The notes under the pieces are model-generated. The model did not search any database. It had not been told where the DNA came from and worked only from the letters and a program-made list of their open reading frames with translations. DNA of 64,000 nt from Zizania palustris (lineage: Eukaryota > Streptophyta > Magnoliopsida > Poales > Poaceae), in contig JAAALK010000286.1 in assembly GCA_019279435.1 (NCBI GenBank), forward strand, positions 46,025,457 through 46,089,456, read 5' to 3'. Of the stretch, positions 34,329 to 46,900 are shown piece by piece. Made by a program: the position numbers and the translations under genes. Positions within the stretch are counted from its first letter, which is position 1. The number at the start of each line of letters is the position of its first letter.

Positions 34329-37300
34329 ATGGCGCAGGCGGTGGAGGAGTGGTACCGCCAGATGCCCATCATCACGTGCTCCTACCTCACCGCCGCCGTC
34401 GTCACAACCGTCGGCTGCACCCTCGAGGTCTCCGTCTCTACCCGCCCCTCTTACCTGGCTCGAGCCCCTGCGCTCATGGCCTAGTGACTCGCCTTCGCAG
34501 ATCATTTCGCCCTACCACCTCTACCTCAACCCCAAGCTGGTTGTGCACCACTACGAGATCTGGCGCCTCGTCACCAACTTCCTCTACTTCCGTAAGATGG
34601 GTATGCGCCTCGCACCTTTCTCTTTCACCGCAACTGCCAACCTTGTTACTCAGATTACTAGTTTACAAGAACTTATATAGGATAGATGTCGTCTTGGGAG
34701 AACTCACGGCTTGTATTACGAGGGTAATGTATCACTTGGGATCCTCGGCACAGCTTCACTGCCTCTTCTATCCGGTGCTCTGCTCCTTTCTTCCTCAATG
34801 CAATGATACACTTTCTCCACTGTCTGCACTACTAAGTCCTAAAGCAGATGGTTGAAGTGGACCGCAGATGGTTGCTACATGGCCAAATCTGCTTACCTCG
34901 CTCAATTGGCTGGCCTCAAGCGCCCTTCTTGGCCTTCGATTATCTGGAAAGTGAAAGCTGAAGGCAAATGCCGGTTCTTCGCATGGCTTGCCATTCAACA
35001 TAAGATCTTGGCCGATGACAATCTCTCTAAAAGAGGTTGGCCTTGCAGGCTTTCTTGCATCCTCCGCGATTAGGCGGACGAAACAACTGTCCACCTTGTG
35101 AAAGGGATGTGAGTTAGCTGGCACCAAATCTACTCATAACTCCATTGTTAAGCGTACTCAGGCGAGAGTAGTACTAGGATGGGTGACCTCCTAGGAAGTT
35201 TTCGTTCACATCCCGACACACCCATGGCCTTCAAACAAGGTCGGACCCATGTGGCCTATTTCAAAAAAAAAACTGTCCACCTTCTTTTCAACCGCGTCTT
35301 TGCCAAGGAGGTGTGGCACCCTGTCTCTGGGTGGCAGGCCTTTCCGAACCTTTATCCTTCTTCTCCGGTTTTCTCAATTGCAGACCATTGGCGGAGCCTC
35401 TCCCGTGCAGCCCCTACATCCCAGAGGAAAGCCTTCAATTATTTCATCTAGAACATATGGAAGGACCGAAGGAGAGAAATCACCGTATCTTCCAAGGGAT
35501 TCAGTCTTTGTCGCATCAATTATTTCACCTGATCACCCAAGATGTTTCGCTTTGGCTTCAAGCTCACGCTAGGGACATGCCTTAGCTGCTTGCTAGTAAT
35601 GGCCTTAAGCTCAAGCTCATGCTAGTGCTGTTTCCCTCCTCCCCCCTCTTCCTTTCTTGACCTCTTGTTGCATCTGTTTTCCCTGCTGGTCTTTTTCTAT
35701 GCGGCTTTTAGCCTATAACTCTTTATTTTTTAATACAAGTGCTGATCTCTTGCCTCTTTTCAAAAAAAAATGCAATGATACACAATTCTATTGCGTATTC
35801 TAAAAAAAAGGAGGGTATCACCTGAGAGGTATGAAAAGCTTAGGAGAGTGGAAATGTTAGAATACAAGTATTCTGCTCATGACTCATTGAAGAAGGCTTG
35901 CGTACCAGCATGCTGCTTAGGGTCCTTGAGTTACAGCTTAAAGCTATGATATTCGTTAGGGACAAGTGCATTTGGCATGCTTTAAGAGTTTAGGTGGCAC
36001 CTTATCAAAGAACTTGTCGGCATAATACAATTTGCAACTCTTTAATTATGATCATGATGTATTTCAAACTCACAATGCTTGAAAGCTCCTTTTACCCACA
36101 CAAGTTCCCTATAAAATTTCCATTGAATGTCTACTGTGTAATTTGTGTGTTTCCTAATTTTATGTTCCTGACATACACTAGCACATTTAGAAAACTGTAT
36201 ACAACTAAGACCTGACCACTTCTCCACATACCACAATAACTTAATAAGTTAATAGTGAATGTGGATAAAATCTAGTTTTGGTTTGCCACTAAAATATCCA
36301 GCACATAGAACTTCTATCTCTCGATATAATGTTATTATGCTAGTTTTTGTATCATCATGTGACACCATGGAAATTCTTGTGTATTCCTAGCTTCCTTCTT
36401 GTGTTTTGTGAATGTATTGTTTTGTAACTAGAACTTGCAAGCACTGTTATTCTAGCATTATTTAACCAGTTTTATGCATAGTTCAAACCCTCTGCTCTTA
36501 TTGTTGAATCCATCTTTTATTCTTCTAGATCTGGACTTCCTGTTCCACATGTTTTTTCTTGCACGATACTGCAAGCTTCTTGAGGAGAACTCATTCAGAG
36601 GAAGAACTGCTGACTTTTTCTACATGCTCTTGTTCGGCGCTACTGCCCTGACTGGCATTGTTCTGGTTGGTGGGATGATACCTTATATTTCTGAGACATT
36701 TGCCAGAATTCTGTTCTTGAGCAATTCTTTGACATTTATGATGGTATGTGACTAAGTTCAAGCATTATACTTTCAGTACATAGTTGTCTATGGCTCTATG
36801 CCATAGCTAGGAGTGCAGTACATATTTTATGGAAGTCTGGACTTTCAAAATGATAATTTAGGGGGTGTTTTTAGATGCGGAACTGTAGTAATTCCTCTGA
36901 TATGGTCCTGCAGGTTTATGTATGGAGCAAGCACAATCCCTTCATTCATATGAGCTTCTTGGGTTTGTTCACCTTCACTGCTGCTTACTTACCTTGGGTA
37001 AGTATTCTTTAGGTTCCCTTTATGTACCACAACATAAGTACATGACATATATCCGCTTGATGCTCATCTTAAATTAAAACTTCTTACTGGGCTTCTGCAT
37101 ATGTAATCAATCATTCTTTTTATGCCTGAATATTGATTCAGAAGATTTGAAAACTATAGTCGATTGTATATGTTTTGTACAAGCGAATGATTTAAAACCT
37201 CATCAATTCCAACCTCTTCTTTTTCTTAGAGTAAAATATATTAAGCATTTTTCTGTGAGCCAACCATTTATTTAACCAAGAGTTGTCCGCTTGTCCTAGG

Positions 37301-38548
37301 CATTTTCAATCTGATGTTTTTTCCTTGTTTATTTTGTGATGAAATACTCTCACTGTTTCACAATAAGCAACTCTTATGTTCTGACACACAAATGGTCTAT
37401 TTAGTGCATTAAAAATCACACAAACTTGGTGCTTAAGGTTGGATCTTTACCTTGTATCCTGTTTGTTGTTCAAATAGGGCCATGATGCCTCATAAAATGG
37501 ATACCTCATGTACAGGACATGGGAAAAATTGGATGGAGTACTGGAAGGATGTATGAGGGAAAGTGTGTAAAAAAAATTGCATAGCCCAATGAGGAATTGG
37601 TTATACATTGCAAAGTAGAGAAACTCCACGTGTTCTAACTGTGTTTTTTTCCAGTGATCCTTTATCTTACTTGGTCATCTAGTACCACGACCATTCAAAT
37701 TCAGTGAAACTATACAAAATTCTACTCATACAAATTTATAGGAGAGATGAGAAACAGATGTGCTATCTTTGAAATTGCAGGTCCTTTTGGGGTTCTCTAT
37801 TCTTGTTGGAAGCAGCACATGGGTTGATTTATTGGTATGTTTCTTCTCCTTGCTATGAATACCAGAATAGCGTAATAGATTTTTAGCATCTGTGTTGCCA
37901 AGACTGCAGTTACCAGTTAGTGAGCAACTGTGCATGGGCAAATATTGTCTGTCTGTCCCATTTTCCATGAGCTACGAGCCAGTGGGAGGTTTTTGATTGG
38001 TTACCTTGCTTTCTATCTTTTGTTGGCATTGGTTACTTGCAAGTTGCAAAGTGTGAAATTAACCATGAGCCCATGACAAAAGCTTGTTCATAGTGTTTAT
38101 GAATGCCTAGACCTGGGCTCTATTCTGCATTTTTACCCAGTTTTCCACTAGATGTTTCTGGGCTAGTGTACACTGTACAGGCTACTTTCGACGGTTGTAA
38201 CCATGGTGCAGAAGAAACACTGGAAGCATTATTTTTTTCTTATTATCCTGTAAGCATAAATTTAACACTATTAAGCTGTTGATCTGTTTGCTGTTTATAA
38301 GGATGTGGAAAGGTTGCTGCGCTTGCTAGCTTGTGCCTTCTCTGACCACTTATATTTTTCCAATCTTCAAACTGTCGGCATGTGTTAAATTCTGAACTTA
38401 AGATGGATCATATTTGCTTGTTTTATTAATAGAGAGATAGACTTGTCCGTACATTTTTTCTTGGACAATATCTGTAACTGACACATCATGTATCTTTTAG
38501 GGTATGATTGCCGGCCATGTGTATTACTTCCTGGAAGATGTCGGATGA
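34329..38548 (+). CDS. Derlin-2 type ER membrane protein, C-terminally frameshifted (6 exons)
   Basis: CDS join(34329..34427, 34501..34600, 36529..36743, 36914..36997, 37781..37834, 38501..38548); phases agree. Derlins are multi-pass ER proteins of the rhomboid-like fold that serve ER-associated degradation. Motifs: MAQAVEEWYRQMPIITCSYL, ISPYHLYLNPKLVV, EIWRLVTNFLYFRKMD, FLFHMFFLARYCKLLEENSF, GMIPYISETFARILFLSN, FTFTAAYLPWVLLGFSILVG. In exon 6, after GHVYYFLEDV, the frame reads Gly then TGA at 38546. Homologous sequence (ending NVVVARPPNAG and PQAQ) continues in another frame to TGA at 38665-38667; about 7 bases seem to be missing near 38541. The predicted 199-aa product keeps the membrane core but loses the roughly 45-residue cytosolic tail. 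Intron 2 carries a LINE. Confidence 0.85.
34812..35768 (+). mobile_element. 5'-truncated LINE in Derlin intron 2
   Basis: Exact 15-bp target duplications (AATGCAATGATACAC) lie at 34797-34811 and 35769-35783, and a 9-A tail ends the insert. The sequence encodes the C-terminal zinc-binding region of plant LINE reverse transcriptases (WTADGCYMAKSAYLAQL, IIWKVKAEGKCRFFAWLAI). Stops and frameshifts follow. Only the 3' end is present, typical of incomplete target-primed reverse transcription. It is itself split by a SINE. Confidence 0.9.
35098..35270 (+). mobile_element. SINE with a 5S-rRNA-like head, inserted in the LINE
   Basis: Exact 13-bp target duplications (AACTGTCCACCTT) at 35085-35097 and 35271-35283 and a run of about 10 A bases define a retroposed insert of about 173 bp. 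Bases 35104-35214 align along their whole length to plant 5S rRNA, including GTTAAGCG and GGCGAGAGTAGTACTAGGAT, GGGTGACCTCCT (internal promoter box C region). The ends GGATGTGA and TCACATCC are complementary, restoring helix I with a base change on both sides compared with the usual GGATGCGA. A 50-bp unrelated tail (CACCCATGGCCTTCAAACAA and on) precedes the A run. It resembles 5S-headed (SINE3-type) elements. Confidence 0.8.
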
Positions 38549-38723
38549 CTGGCCGACATCCCCTGAAGACTCCTCCGTTCATCAAGGCGCTATTTGTCGA
38601 TGACAATGTTGTGGTGGCAAGGCCACCCAATGCAGGAGTTATTGGTCCAGATCCCCAGGCCCAATGATCAATTGCCATACAATGTCCTCGACTGAAAGTA
38701 ATCTCAAACTAAAGTTGGCAGTC

Positions 38724-41120
38724 TGGGAGGAGTCCGGCGATGGCGTTTTCCGTCGATGCTGAAGGGCTCCGGCGACAGTCCTAGTGGCTCGGTGGCGTCT
38801 CTTCCGCTTTTCAGCTAAGCTCGTTCCCCCTCTCTCCCTCTTCTCAGATCCTCTTTTTGTCCCATGATCGGTCCTAGACCGAACCTCTTAGAGCTTCAAC
38901 ACGATGTAGCACTGGCGGATTTGGTGGCAGACTGGGACTTCTCCAGGGGTCGGGCATTTCAACGTCTGGTTCTCGATCGCTGTGGTTCTCATGTTCATCA
39001 CCCTTCCTCTTCGCCTTTCAAATCTTTCTTTCTGCTTGTTGCCTTTCGGCGTTTTACGTTCCGTCTTTCTGAAGCTTCTGTTAGCTTGGCGATTCATGCA
39101 TGTCTGGGTGGATCCCCATCGGGTTTTCATGTTTATCATATCAGAAATGGGCTCTTTAGAATCTCAGTTTCCAGTAAGGAAGTGGGTTTCCTCATCTGTC
39201 AACATAAACGCTTCCTTACAAGCCACTTTGATCTTAGCTTCCATCTTTGGCGAGATGGAGGTGCAGATTGGGTCAAGGAATTCAGACTCTGGGAGCTTGA
39301 AGAAGAAGAAAGTTGGATCCGTCCTCGCCATCTCGGTCGGAAATCTTTTTCTAAGGATCGTCGCTTCAAACCTCTTGCGCGAACTTCAGTTGCCCGTCGT
39401 CGTCAGGTTTCATTTGCCAAATTGCACTCTAGCTGCTCCTTCTTCTCCGACGAGCCACCATCCGTTCTGCTAGCCTCGCAAGAATCTCCAATTTCAATCT
39501 CCCGGGCATTCCGAAAGCAGCCATCAGAGTCCCTTACGATGCAACTTCCTTCTTGGTGGCTCCATGTGGGTTTCCTTGTTGCCTACTTCTAGGAGCTGCA
39601 GTAAGGATGGTTCGCTTGCTAAGTCTTGTCTAGTTGCTTCGGGGGAGCATAGGCTGCTGCAGAACCATCATCACTTTAGGGCTAGGCCGTCTTGGCCGGA
39701 GAGGAAAGCCTCTCACACGGTTTCAACTGGCAAAATCTTCTCTCGTTTGCGCAATGCATTTTCTAGTTGCATGTCTAATCAATCACATCTTTCTAATAAC
39801 TACTTCGAGCTGCTCGGCAAAAGATTCACTGGCCACATTTACTACCTCCAAATCTAGCCTGCTTTGCGCAATTCATAACTGCACACACAGCTTCTTCCCA
39901 AACAAGCCACCTAAATGCTACTGGTTGCGTTGGAAGCCTAAAGCAACTCAGTTGTCTTCCTCCTCGCAAGCTCTTGTCCCCTTCAAGCCAAAAGCTCCAG
40001 AGCTGTTTGGTTGTGATATGGCCAACTTCCCGATGGATCCACTGGCCTACATTCCAAGAGGGGGAGTTCTCTCGGATGGGGGAGGTGAACTCCGTAGAAG
40101 GAGGGCCACCATCTCTCTCTCAGATCAACATATCAGAAGGTACGAAGATTTTGCGCTTGCAAACTGTGATGAATACCTGACTACGCTTGAACGTCATGAT
40201 TTTCTACTGCTTATCTATCACCATATCACGCAAGTTTTGAGGCTTCAAGTAGAAAGATATGGGGTTCATCCTTTGGCAGTGGGTTTCTTTAAACTAGGTG
40301 GTCTCTTTCAGCGTGATTCTCTTATCAACTCAGGTCCCCACTGGATTGGGGAAAGATTGGTAACATTTGTTAAACATGATGAGTCGATCAACTTTAGAAA
40401 CTCCTCAGCATCTCGCCATAGTATGGATCATGTTTTTAGCTTTCCCAATGGATTTTAAAGAACAAAACTTTTTAGAACAGATAGTGGCTGCGTTTGGTAA
40501 ACTGTTATACTAGAACCATGAAGACAATAGCTTCTGCAGAGTCATTCTCAAAGTTCTAGTTGATACTACACTTGACATTCTCGCAGCATCACTGTAAAAT
40601 CTTGTCACTCTATGGATGGAGAAGGTAGATCTTGGACTTTCCCAGTTTACATCATAGGCAATGAGCTAGCTGGGGTTTCCCGGGGATGGGATGAGGATGA
40701 GCTACCTCCGAACGGTGGTAATCCACACCCGTTTAATGGAGAGGTGTTTCAGGGAGACCCTGATTGGGTTTAGCATTGGGTTGATGACCAGCTGCTAAAT
40801 TGCCAATAATTTCCAACATCATGATGCAAATGCCTTTAATCAAGAACAACATCAGAATAATGAGCCAGAGCCTCAACCTGAGAATATGCAATGGGAACAA
40901 TGGCCAGAGCCTCAGCTCAACAATATCCAAGTCCCACAAAATCAAGAGGAGCTTAGCATTGAAGTCTCTGGGCTTTCAGTTGGCCTAACCAGTGGATCAA
41001 CAGCAATGTCTGCGAACAACAGTACTATGGCTGGCCTCATGCACTCTTCTGATAACAGCACACAAAAACATTTTAGCAAGACAGATGTTTCCTCAGCCAG
41101 CAATTCCTAACCTTCAATCA
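38724..41120 (+). mobile_element. LINE with a degenerate ORF1 region
   Basis: Just after the Derlin 3' end, ORFs at 38864-39592 and 39634-40458 read as typical grass LINE ORF1. They include FRLSEASVSLAIHACLGGSP, GFHVYHIRNGLFRISVSSKE, FDLSFHLWRDGG, then MANFPMDPLAYIPRGGV and LRLQVERYGVHPLAVGFF. Stops and frame changes break it at several points. A Gln/Asn-rich stretch follows to about 41110. No reverse transcriptase is seen before the assembly gap, so the 3' part is lost or hidden. The left boundary is approximate. Confidence 0.7.
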
Positions 41121-41290
41121 AAATAGTCTATTCTCGTCGTCGTCAGACCTTGAATTTGGACAATCATCAGGACGCAAACCTAGGTCCGGTAAGATCAAAA
41201 TTCTTGATTTTTGTTAGTGGTTTAAGGAGGAGTGGCTCGTCTTAAAAATAAACAGGATGGCTATAAATCATCTTCGCTTCCTAGCCGTTT

Positions 41291-41390
41291 NNNNNNNNNN
41301 NNNNNNNNNNNNNNNNNNNNNNNNNNNNNNNNNNNNNNNNNNNNNNNNNNNNNNNNNNNNNNNNNNNNNNNNNNNNNNNNNNNNNNNNNN
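41291..41390. other. Assembly gap (100 N)
   Basis: Exactly 100 N bases, the usual placeholder for a gap of unknown length. LINE sequence lies to the left and the middle of a gypsy reverse transcriptase to the right. The missing piece should include at least the 5' LTR, gag, protease and RT start of that element. Confidence 0.98.
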
Positions 41391-43934
41391 TACCATCAGT
41401 TTGAGGATTCGAGAAGAGGATATACCCAAGACGGCCTTCACTACCCGTTATGGACTATACGAGTGCACGGTTATGTCCTTTGGATTGACCAACGCCCCTG
41501 CATTTTTCATGAATATGATGAATAAAGTGTTCATGGAATATTTGGACAAGTTCATTGTGGTCTTCATAGACGACATCCTCATTTATTCCAAGGACCAGAA
41601 GGAGCACGAGACTCACCTCCGGTTAACCCTAGGAAAGCTAAGGGAACACCAATTGTAGCCAAGTACAGCAAATGCAAGTTTTGGACGGCAGAAGTAAAGT
41701 TCCTTGGACATATCATCTCTGCGCAAGGAAGTCGCAGTAGACCCTGCCACCGTAGAAGCAGTTACGGATTGGTTGCCACCCACGAACGTATCTGAGATAC
41801 GAAGTTTTCTGGGATTGGCCGGATATTACCGAAGATTCATCGAGAATTTTCTAAGATAGCCAAGCCAATGACCAAGTTGTTGCAGAAAGGAGAAAAGTTT
41901 GAATGGACTCCTGAATGCGAGGAAAGTTTCCGCACCCTCAAGACTCGTTTGGTGTCTGCACCTATACTAACCCTACCGGATATCCGCAAAGACTTCCATG
42001 TCTATTGCGACGCATCTCGCCAAGGATTGGGATGCGTTCTTATGCAAGATGGGAGGGTTATCTCTTATGCCTCCCGTCAATTGAGACCTCATGAGTTGAA
42101 TTATCCGACTCACGATCTGGAATTAGCCGCCGTAGTGCACACCCTTAAGATTTGGAGGCACTATCTAGTTGGAAATCGCTGTGAGATCTTTACGGATCAC
42201 AAGAGCTTAAAGTATATCTTCACACAGCCAGATTCTGAACTTGAGGCAAAGACGATGGCTGGAATTGATCAAGGACTATGACTTAGGTATTCACTACCAC
42301 CCCGGAAAAGCAAATGTGGTAGCTGATGCATTAAGTCGCAAGGGATATTGCACCGCCATGATGATTCAAGAACACGCACCCTTGTTATGTAAGGAGATGG
42401 AAAAGTTGAATCTTGGATTGACCACCAGAGCATATCTAGCCACCTTGGAGACCCAACCGGTCTTGTTTGAGCAGATCCGTGAGGCTCAGTTGGAGGACCC
42501 GGATATAGCTGCCATTAAGAAGAACATGAGACAAGGAAAAGCCCCCGGATTTTCAGAGGACGAGAGTGGCACCATATGGTTTGGAACTCGGATATGTGTG
42601 CCGGATAAACCTGAAATAAAGACTCTTATCTTAAGAGAAGCCCATGAGACATTGTACTCCATTCATCCCGGCAGTACCAAGATGTACCAGGATCTGAAGG
42701 AACGCTATTGGTGGGTTAGCATGAAGAGAGAGATTGCCCAGTTCATCGCCGAATGTGACACCTGTAGAAGAGTCAAAGCTGAACATCAGAGACCCGCAGG
42801 ATTGTTACAACCACTTAAAGTGCCGGAATGGAAGTGGGAAGAGATCGGTATGGATTTCATCACCGGACTACCAAAGACCCAACTTGGGTATGATTCTATT
42901 TGGGTGATCATCGACCGGCTTACGAAAGTTGCTCATTTCATAGCCGTCAAGACGACCTTCAGTGGCCCTAAGCTAGCCGAGCTATACATGGCCCGGATAG
43001 TATGTCTTCATGGAGTGCCCAAGAAGATAGTATCTGACCGAGGAAGTCAGTTTACCTCTCGTTTTTGGAAGAACCTCCAAGAGGAGATGGGCACGAGATT
43101 AAATTTCAGTACCGCCTACCATCCTCAGACAGATGGGCAAACAGAAAGGGTAAATCAGATACTAGAGGATATGCTTCGAGCATGTGTTTTGGATTTTGGA
43201 GCCACTTGGGACAAGAGCTTGCCATATGCAGAATTCTCATACAAAAATAGCTATCAAGCCAGTCTTCAGATGTCTCCTTTTGAAGCCTTATATGGACGTA
43301 AGTGTAGAACGCCCCTACTTTGGGATCAAACTGGTGAATCCCAAGTGTTCGGAACGGACATTCTTCGTGAAGCTGAAGAGAAGGTACGGATCATCAGAGA
43401 CCGGCTCAAGACAGCCCAATCTCGACAGAAGAGCTACGCAGACAATCGACGCCGAGACCTAGCCTTTGAAGAAGGAGATCATGTCTACCTACGAGTCACG
43501 CCTCTCCGTGGTACTCAACGGTTTAACATGAGAGGAAAGTTGGCCCCTCGATATGTTGGACCATTCCCCATTATCCGACGCCAAGGCGAAGTAGATTATC
43601 AGTTGGAACTACCACCTTCGTTGACTGGAGTGCATGATGTGTTCCATGTATCTCAACTCAAGAAGTGTCTCCGCGTCCCCACGGAGCAAGTGGATCCTCA
43701 GCAGTTGGATGTCCAAGAAGATCTGACCTATGTGGAAAAACCGGTCAAGATATTGGAAGTCAAGAAAGAACCACCAGGAGTCGAGTCATCCGCTTCTGCA
43801 AAGTGCAGTGGAGCAATCATCCAGTAGAGGAAGCTACATGGGAAAAAGAAGATGAACTCAAGGCACAGCATCCTGAGCTATTCGAGGATTGATCTGAATC
43901 TCGAGGACGAGATTCTCTGTAAGGGGGATAGGAT
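41391..43934 (+). pseudogene. Ty3/gypsy chromovirus pol: RT, RNase H, integrase, chromodomain
   Basis: Right of the gap come RT motifs (TTRYGLYECTVMSFGLTNAP, VVFIDDILIYS, the catalytic box), the connection FLGLAGYYRRFIE, RNase H (VYCDASRQGLGCVLM, TDHKSLKYIFTQ), then GKANVVADALSRK. The integrase zinc finger, a catalytic core (GMDFITGLPKTQ, SDRGSQFTSRFW, YHPQTDGQTERVNQ) and a C-terminal region follow. A chromodomain-like end reads VQWSNHPVEEATWEKEDELK. The frame breaks at about 41655, 41860, 42270 and 43790, so the copy is inactive. Domain order RT-RH-IN and the chromodomain place it among chromoviruses, perhaps Tekay/Del-like. The purine tract AAGGGGGATAGGAT precedes the 3' LTR. Confidence 0.9.
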
Positions 43935-46900
43935 TGTAACACCCCAGAAATTAAACAGAAATAAAATAAAAGAAAAATATAATTTAAATCATTTCTGGAA
44001 TTATTTTAAATCGAAAAAAAAAAGCATTTTAATTCAAACTGGGCCTTAACCCTCAATTTGCCTCAGCCCAGCCCAGCCCAGGCCACCAGCCACCGACAGG
44101 TGGGGCCAACCTGTCGGCACTCACACCCCCTCTCTCCACCCCGCGCCCGACTCCGCCTGGCCCACCTGGCAGCCGCTCTTTTCCTATCCCTCTTTCTGAC
44201 CTGCGGAGCCCGCCTGTCAGGCTTCCCTTTCTCGTTCACCCACCGACAGGTGGGGGCCCCCTGTCGGGATCTTCTTCCCCGAAGGAAGGGAGGGATCCCC
44301 TTCCATCCCCGTCGACCCCCCCCTGCCGTTTTCGTCGCCGGGCGCCAAATCACGCAGAACCCGGCCCCAGATCTCTTTCCTTCATCGCCGGCGACCCCCT
44401 TTCCCTCTTTGCCGACGCGTTTTCGCCATATTTGGGAAGAACCCGAGCACAAGGAAAGCTCACCGGAGCATGCTTGGAATTCCCTCGGATCCCCTCCGAT
44501 CTCCTGCCGTTCCTCGCCGCCGGTAGCCCCTATAAAAGCCCTCGGCCTCACCGCTCTTCGCTTACACCTCCAGAGTCCTAAACATCGCAGTCCCGAGCCG
44601 CTGCCACCCTTTTCTAGGGTTTTCCTCTGATCGCTCTCCGGCGAGCCTTTGTCGGCGCCTCAGTCCGCCACCCGCCCTCGCCCACGGCACCATCGGAACC
44701 ACCAGCGCTCACCCTTCCTCGGCCCCACATCCGTTGGGTCGGATCGCCGTCGGATCGCCGTCGCCACCGTCGAGCCGAAGCCCTTCATCGCCTCTGCTCG
44801 CCGCCGGTGCCACCCTCTCGCCACCAACCCCTATTTCGGGTATGATCAGACTCCCCATCCTATTCTCTATCCATTTTAGCAGTCAGATAGTGCTTAGGGC
44901 CCTCACCGTCGACGCCACGCTCGCTCCCGTGCGCCACCGTCGCCGGAGAAGAAGGGTGCGTACCCCCTTCGCTGCGTGCCGTGCCGGACGAAGCCGTAGC
45001 CGCTTGATCTGCAGCGAACGGCCAGGATTAGATCCTGAGATCAAGCGTCCAGATGCGTTTGACCACGGTTGACCGGTATCAACGCATCCTGGCCGTCGAT
45101 CGCCACTTAAACGCCCCGCACGCGCCCTGGCCGTTGGATCTAGATCCTGCGGTCCTGATCACCCTGGTCCACGCGCGCGGTCAACGGTTCACGGTGAACC
45201 CAGTTCACCGTGGACCCGAGACGGTTTTTAGTTTAAATAAAATTCCAGAAAATAGTTTAAACTTCAAAAATTCATATCTTGCTCATTTTAACTCCAAATT
45301 TCACCATTAAAATTTTGTTAGAACCAGAATATTATTCTCCACACATTGATGCCATAAAAACAGTATGTTTCTGTTTCCCAAAATATTATTAATAAATAAA
45401 TGAATAAAAATCCCTTATGATTAAAATGAATAATACAGAAAATAAATTGGGAAAATTCCAAAATATTAAACTTTACTGTTTTGTACAAAAACCTTGAAAT
45501 ATTAAATATTACTTCACATAATAAAGCCTACAAATGTGTATGTTGAATATTTGGTGAATTTTATCTGTTTATTGAATGTATTGTTTATTTTCCGTATCGA
45601 GAAGACTACGAGTTCGTCGAGGAGCAGGAATTCTACCCCGAGGTTCCTCCATCCCCATTTGCTGAGCAAGGCAAGTCATCGACCACCTCTGTGGAAACAG
45701 TTGATCATATTGAGCCCATGTTTTAATAACTTATCGCTATAACCCATAGGTTAATATTGCATTAGTTGAATATTCAAACCTTACACTTATATTTATTAGA
45801 TCCCCGTCCTTGTGTGAAAACCCAAGCCATGCTTATTGAGCCTTAACTCCTTGTCACTCTACTATAAATATATTAGCTAGTGCCCAATGTACCGGCACAC
45901 CTGCTATAGGTTAAAAAGAACGAGTCGTAGATAGCTGGATTTCTGTATATGAATTTCCCTGTCATTCTCGTCTCTGGACTCTGTTGGAGTTGGCTAAGTT
46001 ATAAGTATGGTGGGTTCCGGGTGCAAGCTCGGGCACTGGTTTGTCGCACCCGGGGCACTATAAGGACCGGTCTGCGGGATCTGTTGCAAAGCACTTCCGT
46101 ACCAACCACAAGTCTAATGGGTAAGTCCTAACTGGAAGTGTGGAACTCTTCGGCTCTATGCACCATAGTGGAGGGGTACAAGGGGCTAGCCTGCGGGCGA
46201 CTTGTACCAAAGAAGGCTCAAGGGGGGGTATGGTGAGCACTCGACACGTCGAGACACGATACGAAACCCATAAGAGGGTGTTGTGGAGTCGGAGGGAACC
46301 ATATGGAAGGTTTTGGCACGAGTTCCCGTGTGATGGGTCATCTCGTTACACTTCGGTGTAGGTGATGAGTGCGTGCCTTGTGGGTACAGTGGTACATCTC
46401 TGATCAGAGTAATTTAATCTTTTCGAAAAGCCGAGCCCACGGTCAAGGGCGGGTTGTGTGACTACTCGCAGTTAGTTTACAATTGTGTGAATGTTCGGAT
46501 TATTCATGGCACGTAAGGACTGTTGAGTGAGGTGGGGTGACTGTACCCCTCGAGTTAGAAGATGATGATACACATGCACATGTTTACTTTCTGTACTAAT
46601 AAATTGCTCTCATTTAAAGCTTTACAATTATGCTGCTTCCGCAAAATTAGCCAATATCTCCCTTGTTATTACCTTGCATTATATTTGCATTCGGTGGCTT
46701 GCTGAGTACATCTGTACTCACCCCGTTGACTTACAACATCAGAGCCCGTCTGCTACGAGGAGGATGAAGGTCTGGAGTAGCGACCCAGTCAAGGCGAGAC
46801 TGGAAGGAGGCGTTCATCTAGGACCCTTGTTTTATTAGTTTCTCTTCATCTTTATTCACTTTTGTATTAATGCGGTCTACGAACCGTGAATGATTGCCCG

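Noticed and set aside
35104..35214. Functional 5S rRNA gene
   Set aside because: It differs from plant 5S at many positions, is flanked by target duplications and an A tail, and is not in a tandem array.
44058..44630. 190-aa frame in the chromovirus LTR
   Set aside because: It lies wholly in the LTR GC-rich zone, has no family features and repeats LTR motifs.
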